Shown in pieces: positions 10,968-21,735 of a DNA stretch of 64,000 nucleotides. The position numbers were made by a program, and so were the translations under genes. Where the stretch lies: NCBI GenBank assembly GCA_031763025.1, contig JASSKH010000021.1, positions 1,674,001-1,738,000 on the forward strand, in the 5' to 3' direction. Each line of letters starts with the position of its first letter. The stretch's first letter is position 1. A model generated the notes under the pieces. That model was given only the letters and a program-made list of their open reading frames with translations. It was not told where the DNA came from and did no database searches. Origin of the DNA: Macrocystis pyrifera. Taxonomy: Eukaryota; Sar; Phaeophyceae; Laminariales; Laminariaceae.

Positions 10968-11230
10968 ACAAGAAAGACAGCCTGCGATTTACAGGAACTT
11001 AAGGAATTCAAGAAATTCGTTATGCTGAAGTTAGCGTTAAACGCACCCCCTTTTTTCAAATAAGAAAATTCATCCCGGACAAGCTTTCCTGTTTCTTGTC
11101 ACGAGAGTAGGCGCCCGGTACTATCGCTCGAGCCATTACTGAACTTAATCTCATCCGCCCAAGCTTATATACAATCCATTTTTTTTCGTCATATCTTCAA
11201 TGCAACGTGTATGTTTATTTTTCGCCGTAC

Positions 11231-11425
11231 AACAGCGGTCCCTGCACAGTACCGGTTGAATACTTGAATAGTGCCGGCTGCCCGCTGCGATAGCGCCTGT
11301 GGAATCGCTTGACACAGATTGGACGATATCCAGTTTGGGGGTGTGCGGAGTAATTAGTGCCGGATGGTGCCTTAGTGCCGGTATTGTTGGTTGGCGCATA
11401 TCGTACTACTGGCACTGCTACTGCT
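11231..11425. mobile_element. MITE-3
   Basis: AGCGGTCCCTGCACAGTACC, TGTGCGGAGTAATTAGTGCC and GGTTGGCGCATATCG; no nested element. Confidence 0.6.
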
Positions 11426-11579
11426 GTTCTTGGTGGTCTGAAGTTGAGAGGGTGATATCTCACACGGCTTGCTTGCGGTTTGACAATATTGTCGCTGTGG
11501 AAAACTTGCTTCGTGTTTCGCCGCTACAGTCGGCCTTGGTATTCACGTGTTACGTTCAAGGTCGCGACGCTTCGCGTAT

Positions 11580-12010
11580 CCCTTGCTAGGTTTGCCTTGT
11601 TGAGCAGGTGCTCGTTGGGAGCTCACGTGTGTTGATTGCTGTGAGATAAGAAGGAGAGCAGCTGTACTCCTTTCGAGCACGATGAGTGACCGAGAGCAGG
11701 GTTCGTGCTCTCGCCGGGAAACCCCGGAGACGGCGTTCTTATGTCGGGACGCTTTGTATCCCTTGCTACTACGGGGGACCATAGTAAGTAGGACCAAATA
11801 TTGTTGGTAAAAATAGGTTAATATAATGGTGTTTGTGTGTACCATAGGTCTTATTTACCATGGTCCCCCGCAATAGGTTTGCCTCTTGAGCGGGTACTTG
11901 TTGGGGTTCACGTACACTGATCACTTAGAGATAGAAAAAGAGCAGCTTTATTCCTTTCCTGCCCGAGGAGGGACTGAGAGCAAGGCTCGTGCCTCTCGCT
12001 GGGATCTAAG
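11580..12010. repeat. Imperfect tandem duplication, ~175-bp unit
   Basis: Two units start at TATCCCTTGCTA...GGTTTGCC (11578 and 11758), with diverged bodies (GAGAGCAG, GGGTTCGTGCTCTCGC versus AAGGCTCGTGCCTCTCGC). MITE-1 sits in the second. Confidence 0.6.
11767..11875. mobile_element. MITE-1 inside a tandem duplication
   Basis: Inserted at the TA of CCCTTGCTAGGTTTGCC in the second unit; the first unit (near 11580) keeps the empty site. Confidence 0.8.
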
Positions 12011-12195
12011 ATACGCCTCCCAAGTACTACAAATACGATCCCAATCCAACACCTGTACTCAGGAAATTACCGGCCTTTCTGCATCATTCGTTCAAAGCAG
12101 TATCGTAACACATGCCTATGACCCACGGCAAGGGGCCGTTATTCGTCGAAGAACTCTCGTCCTACTTTTTTTCTGTTTTTTTTGTTGTTCGCTCC

Positions 12196-12742
12196 CTGAT
12201 TTGCCCCCCCCTCCCCTGTTTGGTTTGGTGTGGTGTCGGTTGGCGACGACGCTGTGAAACACGCCTCTCACCGCGTGAGCTAGACAACCAGGGTAGTTTT
12301 TTTTTTTTTTTTTTTTTTCGGTGGTTACCACGACTGGCGGTCAAGTTATTAGTAGATCATTTTTGTGCGGGGGAGAACCTTTACTCCGCACAAGGGGGAC
12401 GATCGTATCACGTAGTGTGTATACGGTGAGGCACCCACGAGGCAGTTACGTAGTAAATCCATTGCTGTCTCTGGAAGCGGCCACACCAGAAATTCAATCA
12501 ATTCGTTGATGCTGCCATCCATATGCAAGAAAATCCGCCTCTAAAGCGGTTCTTAGTACCAGTAGGATGACAGCTCACCCTTCATGCGACTCGCCCAACA
12601 CCTCACGGCGCTTCGCGCGCTTGGTGCAAGCAATGCCTGCCTGGTCGGTGAAAACCCGACATGCTCCGTCCTGGCATTGTAAGGATGCGAGGGTCTATGG
12701 TCATACGACTACGGCCATGCATGATAATGAGTGCACTCCCCC
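12196..12742 (+). mobile_element. C-tailed SINE-like copy, full length
   Basis: Begins after a C-rich tract and shows the 5' segment CGACGACGCTGTGAAACACG, poly(T) at 12298-12319, the body, and a 3' end ATAATGAGTGCACT with a C tail. It is the most complete copy together with 40017-40538. Confidence 0.7.
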
Positions 12743-12819
12743 CCCCCTCTCCCGATTTTACGGCGTTTTCTTTTCCTTGGCAACCCCTACAGAACCCCAC
12801 CTACCTTTTGGAGACGAAC

Positions 12820-13432
12820 TACTTAACCTTAAGGTTGTTGTTCGACCTTGAGTCGGTTCATTGACCTTGAGTTGGTTCATTGATTTTAAGTTGGTTTTGA
12901 CCTTTTAAGTTAGTTCAATGACCTTAAGTTGGTTCATTGACCTCAAGTTGGTTCATTAACCTTAAGTTGGTTTATTGACCTTGAGTTGGTTCGATGACCT
13001 TAAGTTGGTTCATTGTTACATTAGTAATATGAGGGTCAAAAGACACATTGTACGATGGGGGAGCACCTACTTTTTCCTGAGGCTTTCCGATGGAGCAGCT
13101 CTATACCCCACGCAAACACTGATTGCGAGAAAAATAACGGAACTGCACCTTAAGTTGGTTCATTGATCTTAAGTTGGTTTATTGACCTTAAGTTGGTTCA
13201 ATGACCTCAAGTTGGTTCAATGACCTTAAGTTGGTTCATTGATTTCAAGTTGGTTTATTGACCTTGAGTTGGTTCAATGACCTTAAGTTGGTTCCTTGTT
13301 ACATTAGTAATCTGAGGGTCAAAAGACACATGGTACGATGGGGGAGCACCTACTTTTTCCTGAGGCTCCCCAATGGAGCAGCTCTATACCCCACGAAATC
13401 ACTGATTGCGAGAAAAATAACGGAAGTGCAAC
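12820..13432. repeat. TTAAGTTGGTTCATTGACC minisatellite with higher-order duplication
   Basis: Units of ~20-22 bp fill 12820-13016 and 13143-13298. A ~140-bp non-repeat segment starting TTGTTACATTAGTAAT occurs after each block (13010 and 13290), so the whole ~280-bp block was duplicated. It lies just upstream of the gene B start. Confidence 0.75.
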
Positions 13433-13485
13433 CCGATGGCCTAGGTAAACGAGGTAAACAACGAATAACAAGAAAGAAAAAAACT

Positions 13486-14857
13486 ATGGCGCTCGAACGA
13501 TACAATGATTGGGCAGAGTTTGTCGGGTAAGGAGCCAACGGAAAGCATTTTTGGCAGAAAACAAAAGGGTTAAAAAGAGGGATGCTACTGTTTGCTGCTA
13601 AATTTCCCGACTTTTGGATTTTTTTTTTCCCGTTTTCCCTGTTTTTGTCGGCAGTAACGGCCTTAACCCCCCCCCCTCCCCGGTGGCCTCAAACGGCGAA
13701 ACAGGAAGGGCATGACATAAGAAAAATTGAGCACCCAAATGTTGAATGGTTGTCTCTATTATTAGGAGTAGGAACGGTGCTCCGTCTCGGAAGGGATGCG
13801 TGGTCAATGGTCGAATGGATGAGGCAAACAAGAAATGAGTACGCCCCCGCCTGATTTTCCTGGGTTTTGTTTTTAGCCCGAAAGAAGAACACTACAGTAA
13901 GCGTCCCTGATATATTTCCCTCTAGTTAAATTTCCTGATTTAGGAAACGTTCCCTCTTTTTTATCCCTGTTTTCCTTTATTCGTTTTTTTTTCAAGAAAA
14001 GGCGGAAAATCAGTAGAAAAGAGGACGCGTTCTACAATAGAGGTAGCACATTTCCGCCATTTTTTTTTCTGAGTGACGGGGTTTCTTAACCCCAAATCGC
14101 CGTAATGACAATCCGCTTTCGAAAATGACGTTTTTTCGTATGCTTGGTTCATGGGATTACTCATCGGGATGCAATTTGAATTTTGCTGAAGTCAGTTTTC
14201 GGATGAGGTATGAAGCTCCTTAAGGTCAGGTGAGGAGCCTCAGAAAAATTAGGGCGAACCTCTATCGTAGAACGCCTCCAGGGTCCCATCTTCGATATTA
14301 TACGTACAACAGCACCAGGTAGTGGGATGTAGTGGGGCACACATTTTAAGACCGTCCGTTTTTTAAAGGCTTTTCGGGAGACAAACCGCCTTATTGACAC
14401 AAAAAAATAGCAATCGGAACTACGGTAGTATGGTCAGAAGTAAAAAAGGCGACACCATACCACTTTGGACGTTAACATAAGGACCGCTTGGTATTCATAT
14501 TAACGAATAAACGATTTATATTTCCGGTCGGAGTGCTAAGTATCAGAGCTAAAGCCGTGTGCATTGAGGTGTCACGGGATGTTCTTGAAAAAGTAGGTAC
14601 GAGTACCCCACTGTAGTAACATAATAACGGCCTTCACTCGCACCCCCCGTTCTCACCCCCGTGGCTGCCCTCACTTCTTTGCTCTTTTTGTCACGGTCGA
14701 ACGCGCGCCGGTGTGTCGCCGTTTTATTGTACTTTCTTGTGGCAGGCTCTTGCAGAGGTTCGAGCATCCAGACGGGAGCCAGCAGCCCCACGGAGACGTC
14801 GGCGCATTCCCCGGCGTATTTTCGACACCTTCGCGACCAAACTACCCCTATTATTGA
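13486..14857 (+). CDS. Gene B: candidate small two-exon gene, ~50 residues
   Basis: The first exon, 13486-13526, starts at an ATG in good context (A at -3, G at +4), encodes MALERYNDWAEFV and ends at a strong donor, CGG|GTAAGG, in phase 2. The last exon, 14746-14857, follows a pyrimidine-rich tract ending TGTGGCAG, starts in the matching phase, opens with LLQRFEHPDGSQQPHG and ends with a TGA after PNYPYY. The phase match and protein-like composition support it. The 1.2-kb intron contains a 5'-truncated LINE fragment. The start lies just downstream of a TTAAGTTGGTTCATTGACC minisatellite. There may be further internal exons. No family was recognised. Confidence 0.4.
13668..13851 (+). mobile_element. 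LINE 3' end in gene B intron
   Basis: A C tract (13668-13680) directly precedes CGGTGGCCTCAAACGGCG; the end is AGAAATGAGTACGCCCCC. Confidence 0.6.
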
Positions 14858-15660
14858 GAGAGCTATGATAACTAGCGTACACACAAAGAAAAAAACACGC
14901 AAGATTATTACGTAGATACCAAATCCCCATCGTCGATTTTCCAAGCTGGTTTCCTCGACAACAGGGAGAGTGTATCATACCCCCTGTGACCGGCACTATA
15001 AGCTCCGTTTGATATTACTGTCAGATACTAAATGTGTCTTATATTACCGGTCATCGTGGTAGCTCGGACAGATCGTCCACAGATCATTCCCAGTTCACGA
15101 TCTAGATGTTTCAAGGCAGATCTGCTCCCGATCTCGTATCATATGACCTGTATGGTGTAGCTCATGTTGCCGGGTGGGACCCGTATTATCTGCATGATCT
15201 ATGATACCGCATGTTTCCTGGGTTGGGATCTGTACTAAACAGATCCTGCGCAACCTCTCACAGCGGCAGGTGAGGAACTATGTAGATCATCTACTGTAGA
15301 TAGATAGATCAGATAGATCATCACGTGTCTGTCTGAGGCGTGAAACACATCAACGGGGATCACATCAACCATTTTCGTTGTAGATTGGTTGCTTCCCGTG
15401 TTTTGAGAGAAAAAACGGCTCTGAAAATCGCTCCAGGGGGTGTGTTGTCTTATCACCCGTGTGATATATACGGTATACCACCCTGACCGGAAATATACGG
15501 TTCGTTTAGATATTAATGTGCTGACCAAGCGGTTCTTATATATACGTCCAGAGCGGTAGACCGCAGGGTAGCAATAGGGTGACCAGCGAATTGGAAAGTG
15601 GGAAATAGTGGAAATTGTACGAGTAGAGGATATCAGGGCGAAGAATTCCGGGGATAGGAA
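14858..15660. other. No gene seen
   Basis: Contains paired short motifs (GTGTATCATACCCCCTGTGACCGG near 14970; TTATCACCCGTGTGATATA near 15450) that resemble 56848 and 62130. This may be one more small inverted-repeat family. Confidence 0.4.
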
Positions 15661-15668
15661 TATAGATT

Positions 15669-15669
<1 letters not shown>

Positions 15670-15741
<72 letters not shown>
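15670..15741. repeat. Poly(C), ~71 bp, no recognised retroposon body
   Basis: Preceded by GATTAC. One of several orphan C runs with TAC at the left border. It may be the tail of an extremely truncated insertion. Confidence 0.6.
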
Positions 15742-15812
15742 TTTCCCTTTCCCACCCGGGGAGACTTGTGTAAGACCTATACATACGTAGGGGGGAAATG
15801 TAGTGCGCCCAA

Positions 15813-15909
15813 CTGTTGGAGGTGTCTCTATTAGGAGTAGGAACGGTGCTCCGTCTCGCAAGGGACGAGTGGTCAATGGTCAAATGACCAAGGCAAGCAG
15901 CAAATGAGT

Positions 15910-15941
<32 letters not shown>
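15813..15941 (+). mobile_element. LINE 3' end
   Basis: Runs from GCGCCCAACTGTTGGAGG to CAACAAATGAGTAC followed by a 31-bp C tail. Confidence 0.6.
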
Positions 15942-15942
<1 letters not shown>

Positions 15943-16651
15943 CGCCAAACTTGGATGTATTCCCGGTACACATACAATCTGGAGGTTTCCCGGTGGAGGC
16001 AATATTTTGATTGGAGGACCTGTTCGGGGGGTGGACCCTTTCGCCTATATACTGTTCTAGTATATCAGCGGGTAAAGAGGACGTAGACGAATGAAAATTG
16101 TGATATATGCAGCGGTCTCACACGAAGCAACCCACCTGCGACACTTCTCGCCATCGCAGCTCTTCAACAATTCGTGCGATCAGCTCCTTTTGACTCCAAT
16201 GAACAAAAAATAGACTGCCAGGATAGATAGGGTGCACCCTTCAATCTCTCCACAAAACCTGCGGTGTCCCTCTTCTCGGCCAAAAGGTTTTCGACTCTGG
16301 TGGGGCTTCTGGACCGACAAAATCTACGACTCACTCAACATCGTTTTGTTTTTTAATTTTCAACTCGTTTTTGTGACAGACCTTCTAGGGACTTGGAAAA
16401 AAACCCGTTTTTTCTAACTCGTTTTTTTTTTTGTCAGCCCGTTTCAGAGTACTAAATTGCTACAAACCATAACGCCGCAACAGGGGAGAGGGGATACCAT
16501 AACATTTCCTGATTTTTAGTTATTGTAGGGCAGGGCAAGGGTTGCCCCGCTGTTCCCTAGGGTTTTACCATAAAACAAAAGGTTGGCCGGCGGTATGACA
16601 ATTCTCTCGCGACGTCGATGTTTGCCACGTAGGAATATTACTTGTTTGCAG

Positions 16652-16780
16652 ATGCCGCTGTTGCCGCTATTTCGAAGCAAAAAACAAAAAACAAAACGTC
16701 ACAGTCGCGAGCATCGCGCAGATTGCGATGACCTCGACGTGTCGCGAAACACACCCACACCAAATAAAACGCTGCCGTGA
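16652..16780 (+). CDS. Exon-like segment
   Basis: After the acceptor-like ATTACTTGTTTGCAG an open frame begins MPLLPLFRSKKQKTKRHSRE, is basic throughout and ends in a stop at 16778. It could be a last exon, but I found no partner exon. A 20-bp direct repeat (CCCGTTTCAGAGTACTAAAT) flanks this area at 16438 and 16799. Confidence 0.22.
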   Translation: MPLLPLFRSKKQKTKRHSREHRADCDDLDVSRNTPTPNKTLP

Positions 16781-17092
16781 AGTCAAAGATGATAAAAGCC
16801 CGTTTCAGAGTACTAAATCTGGCACCTGGAATCTCGATTTTTAAACAACGCAAACGCGACTTTCCCCAAGCGAAACCCCTTGTGGAGGCGTTAGACTTCG
16901 GGTGCATGTGAAACGAATCGACATGAAGGTTCAACTTAAGTTGTATCATAGATAATCTCGCCCCCTCGCGCGAGATTCCAGACTCCAGATTCCGAAAAGC
17001 TACTATTAAATATTAACTATACTAATACGAACCCTCTTGGGACTTGAGACAGAAGAAAATTGACGATCAAAAAAAATGTTGACGGTCACTAC

Positions 17093-17209
17093 GTGATTCG
17101 GGCATGATTCCGAGTTACAATGCGAAGAGTCGCAAGGCACGGAGTGAGTCTTGACGCTAATACCGCTACTGCTGGGCGCTCGTGCCTGCTCGTAGACGGT
17201 TTCAAACAT
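17093..17209 (-). CDS. Exon-like segment
   Basis: The minus strand has an acceptor-like ACAGCTTAG, a 39-codon open frame starting MFETVYEQARAPSSSGISVK with a Cys/Ser-rich end, and a donor-like CAC|GTAGTG in phase 0. Composition is protein-like. The first codon could be a true start. No neighbouring exon was identified. Confidence 0.3.
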
Positions 17210-17489
17210 CTAAGCTGTCATTGTTTTGGTCGTTACCTTCAACACCCTGAGCGGTTGGGCGTGCAAATCAACCAGAGTCACCCCACGGTAGGGGTTGCAC
17301 TTTTTGGGCCAAAGGTTTCTGACCAATTGAGTTAGGATGAAAGTTTTACCCGATTATTCGTTTTAGGACTAGCGCATACAAGTGCCGGTCGGGTGGCACG
17401 AACGAATTTCTTCCAAGTATTGTATCGGGTGAGATATTGAGCTCCTAATGTGAGGGGCTCAGGAACTTCGGGTGCACCCCTACTGTGGG

Positions 17490-17580
17490 GTGGCTCAACA
17501 CTGTAAATAAACCTAGTCTAGGCCTACTGTACTAACCGGCAGCGGGCAGTGTCACCCCGTCTGCCCGTGCGCCTCTGCTC
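17490..17580. repeat. Possible relic of a related YR-element repeat
   Basis: The stretch CCTAGTCTAGGCCTACTG...CGGCAGCGGGCAGTG resembles the start of repeat B of the YR element (CCTAGCCTCTAGGCCTATC...CGGCAGCGAGCAGTG). It is much more diverged than the 47-kb copy, so it is older or from a sister family. Confidence 0.35.
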
Positions 17581-17894
17581 TACACGCGGCGCAGCTATCT
17601 GAGGCACACCAAGCACGAGGTACTCGAGAGCGAGGCCCCCTCTTTCCGTCCTCCCTGACCTTCTCACCAGAGGATGAAACCCTTCACGTCTCGGTAGAGT
17701 CGAAGGCTTTACCAAAAAGTGAATTCCAATGGTTGGCAACCAAATTCACATTTCTTTCTGCATGCGTGGACTTAGAAATGCTACGTGCGCTCCTTGTAAA
17801 ACGAAATGTTTGGGGGCGAGGGGTAAAGAACCCGTTCGACAAAAAGGAGCCTCAGAATTTTTCTCGGAAAATTGGAGGTGCATTCATGTTATAC

Positions 17895-18310
17895 GGTACC
17901 AGCGCCCCGAAGATTCCGCCGTTCACAGGAGGGGAAGAGTGTTATAAGGATACCCTGGGCTGGGTAATCGATACGATATTTCACCCCTATAGCTCAGTAG
18001 GAAATACCATCACATTTGTCGTCGTCGAGGACACGGGTTCGAATCTCACTTCGAACGTTTCTTTTATAGAAACGCTTGCGGGTGCGTCCCCAAAAACACG
18101 CCTCCCTGGTTCCCCAGGTATTGAAACGAAGCGGGTAGGTCAGCGTACGGCCGTAAACGGTACCTACGCCCCAAAGATCCCGCCGTTCAGCGGGGGGGGG
18201 GGTGTTGTAAGGATTGCCCTCGGCTGGGTAATCGATGGGTCTTTTTACCCCGATAGCTCAGTAGGTGACACCTGCACACTCACCCCTCTACCCTACTATG
18301 CGCCGCCTGA
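17895..18310 (+). repeat. Dimeric tRNA-like repeat, ~262-bp period
   Basis: Two units begin GGTACCAGCGCCCCGAAG (17897) and GGTACCTACGCCCCAAAG (18159), and each leads into a tRNA-like head (TATAGCTCAGTAGG near 17988; GATAGCTCAGTAGG near 18252). The first head has a good B-box, GGGTTCGAATCT, at 18035. It looks like a tRNA-derived SINE in tandem; the anticodon-loop position suggests tRNA-Asp ancestry, weakly. Confidence 0.55.
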
Positions 18311-18716
18311 AAAAAATTAGGAGGCGTCACGTTGTTGAGAAGTACCTGGAAGGCGACACCAGAGCCTATTGTAGGGATAAAGGTGTAGCCGCGACTACAA
18401 CAAAAGTCGTCCATCTAGTCAACGCTCAGCAGCATGGAGAAACTACTAGTACGTACTGAAGCAGCCGGAAGCATACAGCAGTCAGCGCTGACTGTTTGAT
18501 AGCTCAGTGGTTGGGGCGTATCCCTAACAAAAAAGCACAATCCGGTGTTCAGACATCACGGAAGACCGCAGCACCTCACGCCTGCCGGCACGAGCACACA
18601 GCGTGACAAGCAGCACCGTCGCGCGATGAAGGTTGGCCGGAGCCTGAGACCGATCCACACATTCGCAAACGTTACTATGTCCGACCCGAAAGCCCGACCC
18701 ATTGGAGTAACTCTTT

Positions 18717-18792
18717 TAGTACTGCAGTCCCGCTACAGGGGGCGAACCACTCAAATTCTAAGTAGCTAGTCCCCAAAACGGGACTGCAGCAC
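18717..18792. mobile_element. MITE-2
   Basis: AGTACTGCAGTCCCGC to CGGGACTGCAGCACTA; MITE-1 follows directly. Confidence 0.65.
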
Positions 18793-18901
18793 TATTACGG
18801 GGGTCTATAGTTAACAGGACCTGTGGCATACATAAAAACCTACATATTTAGGTATTTTTACTAACAATATTAGGTCCTGTTTACTATGGTCCCCCGTAAT
18901 A
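18793..18901. mobile_element. MITE-1 abutting MITE-2
   Basis: Begins directly at the terminal TA of the MITE-2 copy at 18717-18792. Confidence 0.78.
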
Positions 18902-19614
18902 AAAGCGTTAGTGAGGGTTGGCTAAAATGTCCGTACTGTGCTACATACGACCCGGCGCACTGCATGTCCCCACTCAAGCGGTTGCTCGCTCAGACTTCTA
19001 ATAGTAGACGGTGGACACGGTTACCCTTCTCATTTTCATGCTCGTCTGTTTTTTTTCCCCTATCTCACTTGTCATCTTCGCCTTTCTTTTTTAATCTCTC
19101 TCTCCTGTTGATGGGCGTAACTCAGATCCGGCGTCACACAGCAGCGTAGCAGGCTCTCTTCCCCTCTCCCCACTACGTACTGTTCGTGCCTTGCACTTTC
19201 TAGCGCGAGAAGACTTCAGCCCTTGTTCTTCCTTCGTCGACTTGCGTCGAGTTGAATACCCCCCCCCCCCCCCCCCCCCCCGCCCTCCCCGACACCTTTT
19301 ACACCGCTGCGTCACGCCCTGCGATAAACATAAATCAAACCCAAATCAGTAAAAAAAGCAGACAGCAATAGGAGTATACTTAGTGCACGAACAAGCACCG
19401 CAAAAATAGTAGCAGCACTCCCCCGTGTGCACATGGGTGGACCCGCCCCGATCAACCAATCAGTCCATCAATCAGTCAATCAATCAATCAATTGGTAGAT
19501 CTCATAGTAGGGAGGAGTCTCTTTTAACCCCTCAAGAACTGCAACCATTTTTGTAGGACAAAAACTACCGGGGAATTAGCGTTGGATACTCTTTTTTCAG
19601 TAGTGTAATGGTTA

Positions 19615-19980
19615 AGGGAGAACCTCTCTCGGCGAGAAGCCTCTTTCAGCAAGAAACTCCGTCCAGGGGGAAACAAGAAAAACAAACCCCTGTCAGCAAG
19701 AAACCCCTTTCAGAGAGAAACCGGGAAAAAAGCCACCGTCAGCAAGAAACCCTACCCCTTCCTAGGGAGAAGACGCTTGTTTCAGCGCAAACGATCTGTC
19801 AGCGACTTGTGACGTATGGGCTCAGGGTAACAACGCTTATCAACCCCACTACTGTATACCTGGCACGACGGTTGCCTATCATTCCCCCTAGAGTATACCA
19901 CACTGGGTGATAGCGCCCAGAGCGTCACTGCCTAGAGTATACCACACCGGGTGATAGCGCCCAGAGCGTCAATGGCAGGT
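19615..19980. repeat. Short tandem motifs: TTTCAGCAAGAAACCCC and a 43-bp duplication
   Basis: Degenerate ~17-25-bp repeats at 19620-19780. CTAGAGTATACCACACYGGG...GAGCGTCA occurs twice in tandem at about 19888-19972. Confidence 0.55.
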
Positions 19981-20391
19981 ATAAACCCCGTTGAGGCAGA
20001 AGCTTCTTTCAGCGTGAAGGCTTTGACATATGGGCTAGGGGCAACGAAGCCACCAACCCCATCCATCGTTTACAACGAAGTACAACACCCACCCCCGGTG
20101 ATAACGTTTGCGGCTCTCAAAAACTATCACCCGGTGTGGTATGCTCTAGGGGGTGCGATATATACTACGTACCCCGGGTGATGCACATCGCGGTGCACGA
20201 TACGTCCACGATAAGCCTCTTTCAGCGAGAAGCTGGGGTGGCCGGTCTAGGCGGGGCAAGGGGCCTAGGACACTCTTCCAGTATTCTATGCGGTGGCAAT
20301 GGTAGGCAAGAAAACAAAAAGCAATACAGCAGAGTGGTGTAGGGAGGGAGGGAGGGAGTTAAGGAAGGAGGCACGAAGGCAGAGAGGGAGG

Positions 20392-20918
<527 letters not shown>

Positions 20919-21179
20919 GGGAACCGTTGAGGCGCTTGCGTTCATTCACGCGCCAAAACACGTGTAGAGGGATTCAGGGAAAGGGGCGACGATAAAACAA
21001 AACAACAAACAAAAAAAGGGAAACTATATAGACTATCTGAGACTACGCGTACAGTATCACAAAAAAAAACAGCCAAAATGTTAAGCTGCGACAAAAACCA
21101 AACAGAGCAAAGCACAAAGACAAAACCAAGTCCCACCAACATTTTTGCGTTTTATGCAACGTATCACCAGAGGTGGCTA

Positions 21180-21490
21180 GTCGCAGGGCCACGGAGGGCA
21201 GAAGCAGGAGGGGCCGCTGCTCAGCCAGTGTAGGCCGAACACCTCGAGGAGGGGACACCGCCGCTCGAAAACTAAACGACAAATACAAAGAACCAAAAAC
21301 TTGAAAAAAAAAGTGAACGAAAATGAAAACGAAAACAATTACAGTACGTAAAGTACACAAAAAAGTAACGAAATAACAAACACAATCCCACGGTTTTCAT
21401 GCCATCCGATGTGTGAGGGAGGGCAGAAGCAGGAGGACCCGTTCTGCTGGTGTGCGCGGAAATACCTCGAAGAGGCGACCCCGCCGGTTG
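21180..21490 (-). repeat. Two further copies of the last POC5-like exon
   Basis: Segments at about 21263-21175 and 21490-21405 match the exon at 21828-21736 (CGGCGGGGTATCCTCCTCGA; CTCCTGCTTCTGCCCTC). The middle copy has lost its splice signals. The distal one keeps an AG acceptor and a GTGATA donor; read in the phase left open by the upstream exon it meets a TGA at 21221. Confidence 0.55.
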
Positions 21491-21735
21491 GAAGCCAAAA
21501 AAATGAATAAAACAAGCGAAACAAAAACGAAAACGAAAACGAAGAAAACGAAGAAACTAAACAACAAAAAAAAAACTCCATAAAACAACAAGAGATCGCA
21601 ACATTGCGCTTGCCCACATAGATTTACTCGGTATTTCGTTCAACCTAAAAATAAATATGACGAAAATAACAAAGCAAAAAAAACATGGTTACGTTTAGTT
21701 GTGCCATTCTATTTCCATTTGAACCCTCTTCTCAC

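Larger units (their letters stand above)
18480..19600. other. No gene seen apart from MITEs
   Basis: Has a weak tRNA-like A-box (GATAGCTCAGTGG, 18498), MITE-2 and MITE-1, a pyrimidine-rich block 19020-19110 and an orphan C run at 19258-19280. Confidence 0.4.

Noticed and set aside
18035-18056. Possible genuine tRNA gene at the GGGTTCGAATCT box
   Set aside because: The D-arm to anticodon-arm spacing is wrong, no acceptor stem pairs, and the sequence is part of a repeat found at two loci.
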